Below the pieces are notes generated by a model that made no database searches, had not been told where the DNA came from, and saw only the letters and a program-made list of their open reading frames with translations. A DNA stretch of 11,106 nucleotides from the NCBI GenBank assembly GCA_045614925.1, contig JAZLDV010000055.1:1-11106 (forward strand), read 5' to 3'. Below, one piece after another: positions 1 to 6,458 of this stretch (position 1 is its first letter; each line of letters begins with the position of its first letter). The DNA is from JAZLDV01 sp045614925 (GTDB taxonomy: Bacteria > Bacillota_I > Bacilli_A > Erysipelotrichales > Coprobacillaceae). The position numbers and the translations under genes are program-made.

Positions 1-518
1 TCATTATCTACTCCAAATGTCCCAAATGCATCAGCACTAAATAAAACTTTATCATACATATCATATGCCATCATCACTTCTGGCCAATGAACCATAGGCG
101 CTAATACAAACTTAAGTTTATGCTTACCTAAATCTAGTACATCTCCATCTTTTATAATACATCTCTTCAAATTGTCTGGTAATTCAAAAAACTGTTCTAA
201 CATTTTAAAAGTCTTCGCATTTCCTACAACTTCTATTTCAGGATAAACTTTAATAAAGTTCATAATATTTGCACTATGATCTGGCTCCATATGCAATACA
301 ACAAGATAATCAGGAGTTCTTCCATTTAATGCTATATCTACCTGATCTAACCACTCATGTGTAAAATGCTGATCTACACTATCCATAACTGCAATCTTCT
401 CATCCATGATGACATAAGAATTATATCTTATACCATCAGGTATTTTATATTGCCCTTCAAACAAATCAGTTTGATAATCTTTTACACCTATATATCTAAT
501 ATCTTTACTTATTTCCAT
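1..518 (-). CDS. Flavodiiron protein (A-type flavoprotein, FprA/ROO-like), N-terminal part, cut by the window edge
   Basis: Flavodiiron proteins reduce O2 and/or NO in the cytoplasm of anaerobes at a diiron site in a metallo-beta-lactamase-like domain, followed by an FMN-binding flavodoxin domain. The visible 172 codons read as the lactamase-like half. HMEPDHS at residues 76-82 supplies the expected ligands His76, Glu78 and Asp80. His144 (in PMVHWPE) and Asp163 (in SADAFG) match the next two ligands of the family; the last His and the flavodoxin domain lie beyond the left edge. Full-length members have about 400 residues. The ATG at 516-518 is preceded by AGGAGG (527-532, spacing 8), which fixes the start. 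The gene is transcribed alone, away from the pgm terminator, from its own promoter (544-572). Family assignment is firm. Whether O2 or NO is the real substrate, and what the electron donor is, cannot be seen. Confidence 0.93.
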   Translation of the reverse strand, partial: MEISKDIRYIGVKDYQTDLFEGQYKIPDGIRYNSYVIMDEKIAVMDSVDQHFTHEWLDQVDIALNGRTPDYLVVLHMEPDHSANIMNFIKVYPEIEVVGNAKTFKMLEQFFELPDNLKRCIIKDGDVLDLGKHKLKFVLAPMVHWPEVMMAYDMYDKVLFSADAFGTFGVDN

Positions 519-543
519 ATTACATTCCTCCTAGAACGCAATC

Positions 544-572
544 ATTATAATAGTAATTATTACTAATTACAA
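544..572 (-). promoter_or_regulatory. Promoter of the flavodiiron gene with an embedded 7-1-7 palindrome
   Basis: On the minus strand, TTGTAA (567-572) and a perfect TATAAT (544-549) are separated by exactly 17 bases, 26 bases upstream of the start codon. The spacer contains the perfect inverted repeat TAGTAAT-T-ATTACTA (551-565). PerR and other Fur-family repressors bind 7-1-7 repeats; the PerR consensus TTATAATnATTATAA matches this palindrome at 10 of 14 arm positions. A repressor bound here would block RNA polymerase. The promoter call is good; the identity of the regulator is inference. Confidence 0.6.
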
Positions 573-623
573 AATATATGCTTTATAATTATTGTATTCA
601 GTTTAAGAATAATTATACATAAT

Positions 624-650
624 AAAAAAACCTAGACTTCTCAGTCTAGG
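624..650 (-). terminator. Rho-independent terminator of the phosphoglucomutase gene
   Basis: The inverted repeat CCTAGACT (631-638) / AGTCTAGG (643-650) has a 4-base loop and is extended by A/T pairs. On the minus strand it is followed by seven T (complement of 624-630). It lies 8 bases after the TAA stop of the gene ending at 659. Confidence 0.93.
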
Positions 651-658
651 TTTAAGCA

Positions 659-2344
659 TTATTCTCCAATGATTTTCATCATATCTTTTTGGAATACTTC
701 TGTTTTTGCAGTTGCATCTTCAATAGTAGTTCCTTTGATAGAGAAATAGAATTTACATTTTGGTTCAGTACCAGAAGGTCTAGCAGCAATCCATGATCCA
801 TCTTCTAAGTAATATTTTAATACGTTAGATTTTGGTAAATCAATAACTGTACCATCTGAACAAGTACTATTTCCATAGTCTTCAACTTTAACAACTTTAA
901 CTCCACCAATTTCACTAGGAGCATCAGTTCTTAAGTTATCCATAATTTCTTTAATTCTAGCAGCACCTGCAGCTCCTGCTTTAGATAAAGCAATTTGAGT
1001 TTCTTTAAATGCACCATGTTTAGCATATAATTCATTTAAAACATCAACTAAATCTTTACCTTGTTTTTTATAATAGTTACCAGCTTCAGCAGCAGTTAAT
1101 ACAGCTTGAACAGCGTCTTTATCTCTTACGAAATCTTTAACTACACATCCATAAGATTCTTCATATCCAAAGATAAATTGTTTTTCTCCAGTTTTTTCAT
1201 ATTTACGGATTTTATCTCCGATAAATTTAAATCCTGTTAATGTTTTTTCAACATCTACACCATAACTTCTAGCAACTAATTCACCTAAATCAGAAGTTAC
1301 AATAGTATTGTACATTACTGCATTTTCAGGTAATTCACCTTTTTCTTTTAATTGACTTAAAATATATTCTAAGTATACTGCAGCAGATTGATTTCCACTC
1401 ATTAATACATATTCACCATCATGTTTAGCAACAACCCCTAAACGGTCTCCATCAGGGTCACAAATAACAACAACATCAGCATCTACTTCTTTAGCTTTTT
1501 TGATTGATAATTCATAAGCTACATCTACTTCTGGGTTTGGTGATTTTGTATTTGTATAGTCAGGATCTGGTGAACATTGTGCTAATACTGGCACTACATC
1601 ATATCCTAAACGTCCTAAACATTCTCTTACAGGAATATTACTTGTACCATGTTGTGGAGAGAATACTAATTTAAATCCTTCTTTATCCATACCAGGATTA
1701 ATTTCAATATTCATAACTTCTTTATAGTAAGCTTCATCTACTTCTTCACCAATCCATGTCATATATGGATAAGCTTCTTCATCACTACATACTTCAATAT
1801 TTAATTCATCTTCAACTTCATTAACATATTGAACTACTAAATCTCCCCATTCAGGAATTAATTGACATCCAGTATCATCATATACTTTATATCCATTATA
1901 TTCTTTTGGGTTATGTGAAGCAGTAATCATAATACCACCTGCACATTTTAAATATCTAACTGCGAAAGATAATTCTGGAGTAGGTCTTAAACTTTCAAAA
2001 ATAAATGATTTAATACCATAAGTTGCTAAAACTTTAGCACTTTCAATCGCAAATCTATAAGATTGATGTCTATTGTCATAACCAATTGCAACACCACGTT
2101 CTTTTCCATTTTCTAATCCTAAGATATATTTCGCAAAACCAACATTTGCTTTTCTAACTGTATAAACATTCATACGGTTAGTTCCTGCACCTAAGATTCC
2201 TCTCATACCTGCAGTACCAAATTCTACATTTGTATAAAATGCATCTTCTTTTTGTTTTTCATCCATTGATCTTAATTCAAGCTTCATTGCTTCTTCTACG
2301 TTTGGATGATTTAACCATTTTTCATAATTTTTGTTGTATTCCAT
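659..2344 (-). CDS. pgcA: Phosphoglucomutase/phosphomannomutase (alpha-D-phosphohexomutase family)
   Basis: Cytoplasmic enzyme that interconverts hexose 1-phosphate and 6-phosphate (glucose, possibly mannose), linking glycolysis to UDP-glucose, polysaccharide and cell-envelope precursors. The 561-residue length fits the long PgcA/PGM2-type branch. All four signature regions are present: the phosphoserine loop TASHNP (141-146, catalytic Ser143), the Mg2+ loop DPDGDR (296-301), the sugar-binding motifs GFKFIG (371-376) and GYEESYG (393-399), and the phosphate-binding loop RPSGTEPK (522-529). The ATG at 2342-2344 has GAGGTGA (complement of 2351-2357) six bases upstream. The gene ends in a clear terminator. 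It has its own promoter with a cre-like site, although read-through from the upstream ybaK-like gene is possible. No defect is seen. The symbol is by analogy with Bacillus pgcA; sugar preference cannot be read from sequence. Confidence 0.95.
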   Translation of the reverse strand: MEYNKNYEKWLNHPNVEEAMKLELRSMDEKQKEDAFYTNVEFGTAGMRGILGAGTNRMNVYTVRKANVGFAKYILGLENGKERGVAIGYDNRHQSYRFAIESAKVLATYGIKSFIFESLRPTPELSFAVRYLKCAGGIMITASHNPKEYNGYKVYDDTGCQLIPEWGDLVVQYVNEVEDELNIEVCSDEEAYPYMTWIGEEVDEAYYKEVMNIEINPGMDKEGFKLVFSPQHGTSNIPVRECLGRLGYDVVPVLAQCSPDPDYTNTKSPNPEVDVAYELSIKKAKEVDADVVVICDPDGDRLGVVAKHDGEYVLMSGNQSAAVYLEYILSQLKEKGELPENAVMYNTIVTSDLGELVARSYGVDVEKTLTGFKFIGDKIRKYEKTGEKQFIFGYEESYGCVVKDFVRDKDAVQAVLTAAEAGNYYKKQGKDLVDVLNELYAKHGAFKETQIALSKAGAAGAARIKEIMDNLRTDAPSEIGGVKVVKVEDYGNSTCSDGTVIDLPKSNVLKYYLEDGSWIAARPSGTEPKCKFYFSIKGTTIEDATAKTEVFQKDMMKIIGE

Positions 2345-2364
2345 TTTACGTCACCTCTCGAGTA

Positions 2365-2393
2365 ATTATATCATTTTTTCACTTTTATTTCCA
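2365..2393 (-). promoter_or_regulatory. Putative promoter of the phosphoglucomutase gene
   Basis: The minus strand carries a perfect -10 TATAAT (2365-2370) and a 4/6 match -35 TGGAAA (2388-2393) with a 17-base spacer, 20 bases upstream of the start codon. The -35 is weak, consistent with dependence on a regulator such as one binding the adjacent cre-like box. Confidence 0.5.
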
Positions 2394-2395
2394 TA

Positions 2396-2409
2396 TGTAA
2401 GCGCTTCAA
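2396..2409. promoter_or_regulatory. cre-like CcpA operator upstream of the phosphoglucomutase gene
   Basis: TGTAAGCGCTTCAA matches the catabolite-responsive element consensus TGWAARCGYTWNCW at 13 of 14 positions, around a perfect AAGCGCTT core. It abuts the predicted -35 of the pgm promoter, centred about 44 bases upstream of the predicted transcription start. It also lies 11 bases beyond the stop codon of the ybaK-like gene. CcpA control of sugar genes is standard in Firmicutes; whether this site activates or represses is open. Confidence 0.6.
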
Positions 2410-2419
2410 ATAATTGAAA

Positions 2420-2893
2420 TTATTTCTTGATTACATCAACATATTTTGCATCTGTATAGAAAATCAAATCATTTGGTCTTATTACAACACTTACTCCCCT
2501 TTTACCTGCACTCACTGCAATCCACTCAAAATCTATGACTTCTTTTTGAATATATGTAGGAAACTTCTTTTTCATACCTATTGGAGAACATCCTCCATGA
2601 ACATATCCAGTTAAAGGAAGAAGTTCCTTTTGAGGAATCATTTCTACACTTTTATTTCCTGTTTCACTTGCTAATTTCTTTAAATCTATTTCATGAACTA
2701 CAGGAATACAGCACACTAGATATCCCTTAGTCCCTTTTAATACAAGTGTTTTAAATGTTTCTTTCTCACTTATCTCTTTTTCACAGCGTGCATTGATTGG
2801 TTTGTCATGTTCATCATAATCAAATTCTTTTATATAGTAAGGTATATGAGCCTGATCTAATAATCTTAATACATTTGTTTTTATTTTCTTCAT
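2420..2893 (-). CDS. ybaK: YbaK/EbsC-type Cys-tRNA(Pro)/Cys-tRNA(Cys) deacylase
   Basis: Trans-editing enzyme of the cytoplasm that hydrolyses cysteine mischarged onto tRNA(Pro) and so protects translation fidelity. About 157 residues, the normal size of single-domain YbaK proteins. Numbering from the longest ORF, the conserved FKTL lysine (Lys51), the GGCSPIG loop (103-109, normally GGxSPxG) and SAGKRG (131-136) align well with E. coli YbaK. A GTG at 2900-2902 gives an ORF three codons longer, but that GTG is part of the ribosome binding site AAGAGGTG (2900-2907), which sits six bases from the ATG at 2891-2893; I therefore choose the ATG. It is divergent from the HD-domain gene and 75 bases upstream of pgm on the same strand. 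No terminator separates it from pgm, so partial co-transcription is likely. The symbol is by family resemblance. Confidence 0.9.
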   Translation of the reverse strand: MKKIKTNVLRLLDQAHIPYYIKEFDYDEHDKPINARCEKEISEKETFKTLVLKGTKGYLVCCIPVVHEIDLKKLASETGNKSVEMIPQKELLPLTGYVHGGCSPIGMKKKFPTYIQKEVIDFEWIAVSAGKRGVSVVIRPNDLIFYTDAKYVDVIKK

Positions 2894-2899
2894 TTTATA

Positions 2900-2907
2900 C
2901 ACCTCTT
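2900..2907 (-). promoter_or_regulatory. Ribosome binding site that decides the start of the ybaK-like gene
   Basis: AAGAGGTG on the minus strand, six bases from ATG 2891-2893. The alternative GTG start overlaps this site and would have no good RBS of its own. Confidence 0.75.
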
Positions 2908-2927
2908 ATCTTTTTTATGTTATTCTA

Positions 2928-2933
2928 ATTATA
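2928..2933 (-). promoter_or_regulatory. Possible -10 element for the ybaK-like gene
   Basis: A perfect TATAAT on the minus strand lies 34 bases upstream of the chosen ATG in the 75-base divergent gap (2894-2968). No good -35 stands 16-18 bases upstream of it (best is TTTTCT), so the call is tentative. No convincing plus-strand promoter for the HD gene was found in the same gap. Confidence 0.35.
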
Positions 2934-2968
2934 GGCATAGAATCAAAAAAAGAAAAGAGGATATACAT

Positions 2969-3550
2969 ATGAATAATAGAGAAAGATTTATTCAAATCTA
3001 TAAACAATATATTAATAGACCAGGAAGTGACAAATTATTAGATTTCTTATTATCAAAGAATTCTGATTTCTTTGAAGCACCTGCAAGTACAAGATATCAT
3101 TTAAACTATGAAGGTGGTTTAGTTGAACATAGCTTAAATGTATATGATTGTTTAAAAGATTATTTATCTAGAGATAGAGTTAAGAATACATATAATTTAT
3201 CTTTTAGTGAGGAAAGTATTGCGATTGTTGCGTTATTACATGATATGTGTAAAATTAATGTCTATAAAAAAGGAACTAGAAATGTCAAAGAAAATGGACA
3301 ATGGGTTCAAGTTCCTACATATGAATTTGAAGATAAATTACCTTATGGTCATGGTGAAAAAAGTGTTTATATGATTAGTGGTTATATGAAGTTAACAAGA
3401 GAAGAAGCATTTGCTATAAGATATCATATGGGATTTTCTGGGGAAGAACCTGTAAGAAATGTTGGTGCAGCATTTGAAATGTTTCCATTAGCATTTGCAT
3501 TATCTACTGCTGATATGGAAGCAACATATTATATTGAATCAAAAAAATAA
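2969..3550 (+). CDS. Stand-alone HD-domain protein, putative metal-dependent phosphohydrolase
   Basis: A 193-residue cytoplasmic protein made almost entirely of an HD domain, the fold of metal-dependent phosphohydrolases acting on nucleotides or nucleic acids. Candidate metal ligands occur in the usual order: His54 (GLVEHSLNV), His91-Asp92 (LLHDMCKI), His128 (YGHGEKS), His153 (IRYHMGF) and Asp182 (STADMEA). The multi-histidine pattern resembles the HD domain of the YhaM-type 3'-5' exoribonuclease, but the N-terminal OB-fold of YhaM is absent. Start ATG 2969-2971 has AAAAGAGG eight bases upstream (2953-2960). It is the only long plus-strand gene of the window, divergent from ybaK and convergent with the PRTase-like gene. 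The substrate is unknown and I do not assign one. Confidence 0.85.
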   Translation: MNNRERFIQIYKQYINRPGSDKLLDFLLSKNSDFFEAPASTRYHLNYEGGLVEHSLNVYDCLKDYLSRDRVKNTYNLSFSEESIAIVALLHDMCKINVYKKGTRNVKENGQWVQVPTYEFEDKLPYGHGEKSVYMISGYMKLTREEAFAIRYHMGFSGEEPVRNVGAAFEMFPLAFALSTADMEATYYIESKK

Positions 3551-3558
3551 ATATTAAT

Positions 3559-3592
3559 AAAGGGATAAATCTTTATCAATTTATCCCTTTTA
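3559..3592. terminator. Strong, probably bidirectional terminator between convergent genes
   Basis: A perfect 12-bp stem AAAGGGATAAAT (3559-3570) / ATTTATCCCTTT (3579-3590) with an 8-base loop. On the plus strand it runs into TTTTATTTTTATA, a good tail for the HD gene. The minus-strand side (TTTATTAATATTT) is a weaker tail, but it lies 28 bases after the stop of the PRTase-like gene, which has no other terminator. Confidence 0.9.
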
Positions 3593-3619
3593 TTTTTATA
3601 CAATTTTTAATAATAATTC

Positions 3620-4327
3620 TTATAATGGACTATATCCATATGAGTTAACAACTGCTTCTAATTTTTTTCCAGCTTTACAATCATCACAATTATTAGGATC
3701 AGTTAATTTAAAGTTTGGTAAATCATCTTTTGTAAATACACCATGTACTGGATATCCTTCTACTTCATCAACATTAGCAAAAATTACTGATAATCCTTGT
3801 ACTTTTCCACCGTATGCTAAAATAGTTCCAATTGCTTTAGAAATTGTTCTTCCACTCATCGCAGAAGCTAATACTACTAATACATTTCTTCCTTGAATCA
3901 TTGGTTTGATATTGTCTCTTACTACCATTTGTCCAGTGTTATCAAATTCTGGTGTGATTACATAGAAACTGTTATGTTTAGTTTGTGTTGAAACACCATG
4001 TTTTAATAATTCATCTGCTAAATATGCACCAATAACTTCACAACCATCCATACAAATAATTGTATCGATAGGTTTAGTTACTGCTCCTACTTCTACTAAT
4101 GATTCGAAACCAGCGATATAATCATTTTTAATACTTAAATCAATTTTATTTACATATTTTGAAGCCATAGTTTCAGCAATTTTTTTAGCTTCAGAATGTC
4201 TCATTTTTAAAGTTGACATATCAATATAATAGTTTACGTGGAAACGATCACTTGAAAAATGTCCAGGGATAACTTTTAATGTAATATCTTTATTTAATTT
4301 TGATTCGATTTTAATTTGTTCATTCAT
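3620..4327 (-). CDS. Orotate-phosphoribosyltransferase-like protein (type I PRTase fold) with atypical PRPP loop
   Basis: A 235-residue soluble protein resembling OPRT/type I phosphoribosyltransferases, which join PRPP to a base. Residues 88-107 (IDTIICMDGCEVIGAYLADE) resemble the core strand and helix that start the PRTase fold. Residues 135-170 (VVRDNIKPM, then NVLVVLASAMSGRTISKAI) occupy the position of the PRPP-binding strand-loop-helix. There, the two adjacent acidic residues expected before the loop (as in VVxDVxTTG) are replaced by Leu-Ala, leaving LASAMSGRT. A C-terminal CxxC (Cys214, Cys217) and GYSPL end are also seen. ATG 4325-4327 has GGAGG nine bases upstream (4337-4341). It is monocistronic between two terminators, with no pyrimidine genes nearby. 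It could be a PRTase with unusual chemistry, or a sensor or binding protein derived from one; the catalytic role is uncertain. Confidence 0.75.
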   Translation of the reverse strand: MNEQIKIESKLNKDITLKVIPGHFSSDRFHVNYYIDMSTLKMRHSEAKKIAETMASKYVNKIDLSIKNDYIAGFESLVEVGAVTKPIDTIICMDGCEVIGAYLADELLKHGVSTQTKHNSFYVITPEFDNTGQMVVRDNIKPMIQGRNVLVVLASAMSGRTISKAIGTILAYGGKVQGLSVIFANVDEVEGYPVHGVFTKDDLPNFKLTDPNNCDDCKAGKKLEAVVNSYGYSPL

Positions 4328-4351
4328 AATTTCATTCCTCCATGTAATTTA

Positions 4352-4380
4352 ATATTATTTTATTTACAAACAAATTACAA
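4352..4380 (-). promoter_or_regulatory. Possible promoter of the PRTase-like gene
   Basis: Minus-strand TTGTAA (4375-4380) and TAATAT (4352-4357) with a 17-base spacer, 24 bases upstream of the start codon. The -10 is only a 4/6 match in very AT-rich DNA, so false positives are easy. The rest of the gap up to the ASST terminator at 4474 holds only AT-rich sequence, including the short palindrome GTTTTTTAAAAAAC at 4401-4414. Confidence 0.4.
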
Positions 4381-4473
4381 TCGAATTGCTTTATAACTTT
4401 GTTTTTTAAAAAACTAAAAAAATCCTAAATCAAATATAATAAATTATGTGTTTTGCTAAAATTTTAACAAACT

Positions 4474-4502
4474 AAAAAAGCAATCATTTCTGATTGCTTT
4501 TT
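4474..4502 (-). terminator. Terminator after the distal aryl-sulfate sulfotransferase gene
   Basis: Stem GCAATCA (4480-4486) / TGATTGC (4491-4497), extended by A/T pairs to 12 bp, with loop TTTC. On the minus strand the stem ends in six T. It starts 4 bases after the TAA stop at 4507-4509 and probably ends the whole right-hand cluster. Confidence 0.92.
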
Positions 4503-4506
4503 ATTA

Positions 4507-6378
4507 TTACATATTAATTTGTAATCCTGTTTCGTATTTTTTATCATCAATGATGATTCTAATATCATAAGTTCCTTCTAATCCAGCTTTGTTAATAGCA
4601 CAGCTTACTTTTCTTTCATCTTTTTCTACGAATGTACCACAGCACATAGCAGCAAATCTATGTTTAGCTGTAGAGATGAAATATTGATGAGTTTCTTCAC
4701 CTTTTTCTAAGCATAATACAACCATTTGTCCACCTTCAAATGTAGCTTTGAATGTGAAACGATCGTTTTCTTCTTCAACACATGCTTGATAGTTTTCAGG
4801 AATTTCTTCACCGCTGTTTTCCATTTCAACAACTGTATCAAATTCTTTAGTTACACCCATTTTTCCTAATTCTACACCATCACCTAATGGTAAGTTGTCT
4901 TGGTCATGATATAAGTGTAATTTTTCAGCACGATAGAAGTTTCCATATACTTCTAATTCTAACATTACTTCGTCATCTAATACTTCTACAGTAATTGAAC
5001 GTGTATCTACTTTTGGATCACCTTTCATAAATACTGCGAATACTTCTGATGGTTCTCCATCATAATATTGAATACCACCAGAGTGAACCATGTAATGTCC
5101 TTCTTTATAGTATTCTACGTTACAGATATATAAAGAGAAGAATTCAGCCATTCTTTCTTTACCATATTGCCATACTTGTTCAATAGTCATATCTTCTGTA
5201 TTGATTTTATATCTTACACCACGTGAGAAGTTATCTCTATTTAAAATACGTTTTTCTGGATCTTTAGAACGGAAATGTCCGTTATCGAAACACATAACGT
5301 CTCCATTAGGAGTAATTACGTTAGCATGTTGTTCATATTGCCAATCGAAATCTTGTCCTTCTTTTACTACTGGTTTGAAGAAATATTTTTGATATTCTTC
5401 TGGCCACATTTCAGGATCCCCAATAATCCAGTTTAATTTTCCTGTATCAAAGTCAATATTTGTCATAGCATCGATATGACGTCCTGAGAATGTTAATGAG
5501 TTTGTTTTTTCATCATACCAAACTGCATTGTTGTGGAACCAGTCTTCTTCTGTCCATGATCCTGAAGGAGCTACTTTTTCTGGATCTAAGAAGTCTTTGT
5601 AATCCCAAGTTCTTAAGATTTCACCAGTATTTCTGTCTACTAATACACACATATCTTCAACTGTTTCACTTGTTAAATCTTCAGTTAAGATTAATAAGTT
5701 TCCATTTTCCATTTCAAATTGGTCATGGTGGTATCCACCAGGAATTTTAAATTCTTTTACTACTTTACCTGCCATAGTCATTTCATAAATACCTGACATA
5801 TAGTATGGTTGTTGTAATAATCTATGAGATCCAATTAAGATATTTCCATTTTTAACACGTTTTAAGTCAAATACGCATGGAATATTTAAATGCCATCTTA
5901 CATCACCTTTATAGTCATATGCAGTAGCAAAATCATCTAATGCAGGTGATACGAAGATTAATTGATCTCTTAAGTAATTATAAGTAGTTTCCATTCTTAC
6001 TAATTTTGGTACTTGATCACCAATAGGATCAGTTTGAATAGTAATTGTATGTTTTGCTCCTCTGTATAATTCGATTTCTACAGTATTTGCATAATCACCA
6101 TATAAACCTAATACTGGTAAAACGTGAACTTTTGCTTTAGGGAAAGTATGTTCCATTGTACCTTCTTTTTCTTTTCCTAATACTCTAATTGTTACAGCGA
6201 TTTCTTCTTCAGTTTTGAATAATACAACTGCAGCATAAGGATTGATAAAATATGGATTTAATTTTACTAATGGATTATCAAAAGTATAATTTCCATTTTC
6301 TAATTCTGCTAACATTTCTTTTTCAGCAGCATTTTGACGAGTTACTAAACTGTCTACATTAATGTGTTTAATTGCCAT
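4507..6378 (-). CDS. Aryl-sulfate sulfotransferase, distal tandem copy (ASST-1), no signal peptide
   Basis: PAPS-independent ASST that moves a sulfuryl group from a phenolic sulfate ester to another phenol through a sulfo-histidine intermediate. Length 623 residues, close to other family members. An N-terminal domain is followed by the propeller region with the family's histidine motifs: GYHHDQ (His217/218), DWFHNN (His282), SGRHIDA (His301) and YEQHAN (His351). The last aligns with catalytic His436 of uropathogenic E. coli AssT, followed by FDNG (364-367). The N-terminus (MAIKHINVDS...) is charged with no hydrophobic stretch, so a cytoplasmic location is inferred; E. coli AssT is periplasmic. 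Nine cysteines include adjacent Cys579-Cys580. ATG 6376-6378 has AGGAGG nine bases upstream. The gene lies 80 bases after its paralogue, behind a hairpin, with no promoter found, so transcription is probably read-through. Acceptor and donor phenols are unknown. Confidence 0.93.
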   Translation of the reverse strand: MAIKHINVDSLVTRQNAAEKEMLAELENGNYTFDNPLVKLNPYFINPYAAVVLFKTEEEIAVTIRVLGKEKEGTMEHTFPKAKVHVLPVLGLYGDYANTVEIELYRGAKHTITIQTDPIGDQVPKLVRMETTYNYLRDQLIFVSPALDDFATAYDYKGDVRWHLNIPCVFDLKRVKNGNILIGSHRLLQQPYYMSGIYEMTMAGKVVKEFKIPGGYHHDQFEMENGNLLILTEDLTSETVEDMCVLVDRNTGEILRTWDYKDFLDPEKVAPSGSWTEEDWFHNNAVWYDEKTNSLTFSGRHIDAMTNIDFDTGKLNWIIGDPEMWPEEYQKYFFKPVVKEGQDFDWQYEQHANVITPNGDVMCFDNGHFRSKDPEKRILNRDNFSRGVRYKINTEDMTIEQVWQYGKERMAEFFSLYICNVEYYKEGHYMVHSGGIQYYDGEPSEVFAVFMKGDPKVDTRSITVEVLDDEVMLELEVYGNFYRAEKLHLYHDQDNLPLGDGVELGKMGVTKEFDTVVEMENSGEEIPENYQACVEEENDRFTFKATFEGGQMVVLCLEKGEETHQYFISTAKHRFAAMCCGTFVEKDERKVSCAINKAGLEGTYDIRIIIDDKKYETGLQINM

Positions 6379-6404
6379 TTTTGTTTTCCTCCTATTTTTT
6401 ATAC

Positions 6405-6430
6405 AAAAAGGCTATGAAAATCATAGCCTT
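6405..6430 (-). terminator. Intercistronic hairpin between the two sulfotransferase genes
   Basis: A perfect 10-bp stem AAGGCTATGA (6408-6417) / TCATAGCCTT (6421-6430) with a 3-base loop. On the minus strand it is followed by TTTTTG, giving only a short T tail. It lies 28 bases after the stop of the upstream copy and 26 bases before the start of the next. Because no promoter follows it, it may be a partial terminator or an RNA-stabilising stem that sets the ratio of the two products. Confidence 0.7.
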
Positions 6431-6458
6431 ATTAACCAACAATGCTTTTATTCAGTTA

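Noticed and set aside
357..566. Plus-strand ORF of 69 codons
   Set aside because: It lies opposite the start and promoter of the flavodiiron gene, which shows unmistakable family motifs on the minus strand; composition is AT-rich noise.
2414..2614. Plus-strand ORF of 66 codons
   Set aside because: Antisense to the ybaK-like gene, with no RBS and no recognisable motif.
4401..4414. Palindrome GTTTTTTAAAAAAC upstream of the PRTase-like gene
   Set aside because: Homopolymer A/T dyads are expected in such AT-rich spacers. There is no GC stem for a terminator and no fit to a known operator.
5201..5392. Plus-strand ORF of 63 codons, with an almost identical partner at 7153-7344
   Set aside because: Both are antisense to the same conserved catalytic segment of the two sulfotransferase copies. 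Their similarity follows from the duplication, not from selection on the antisense frame.
5490..5750. Plus-strand ORF of 86 codons
   Set aside because: Antisense to the ASST-1 propeller region; no RBS, and it is not kept as an ORF in the paralogue.
6398..6403. TATAAA/TATAAT boxes in the ASST leaders as ordinary promoters
   Set aside because: No matching -35 lies 16-18 bases upstream, and transcription from them would begin at or inside the RBS. Kept only as one option in the leader finding.
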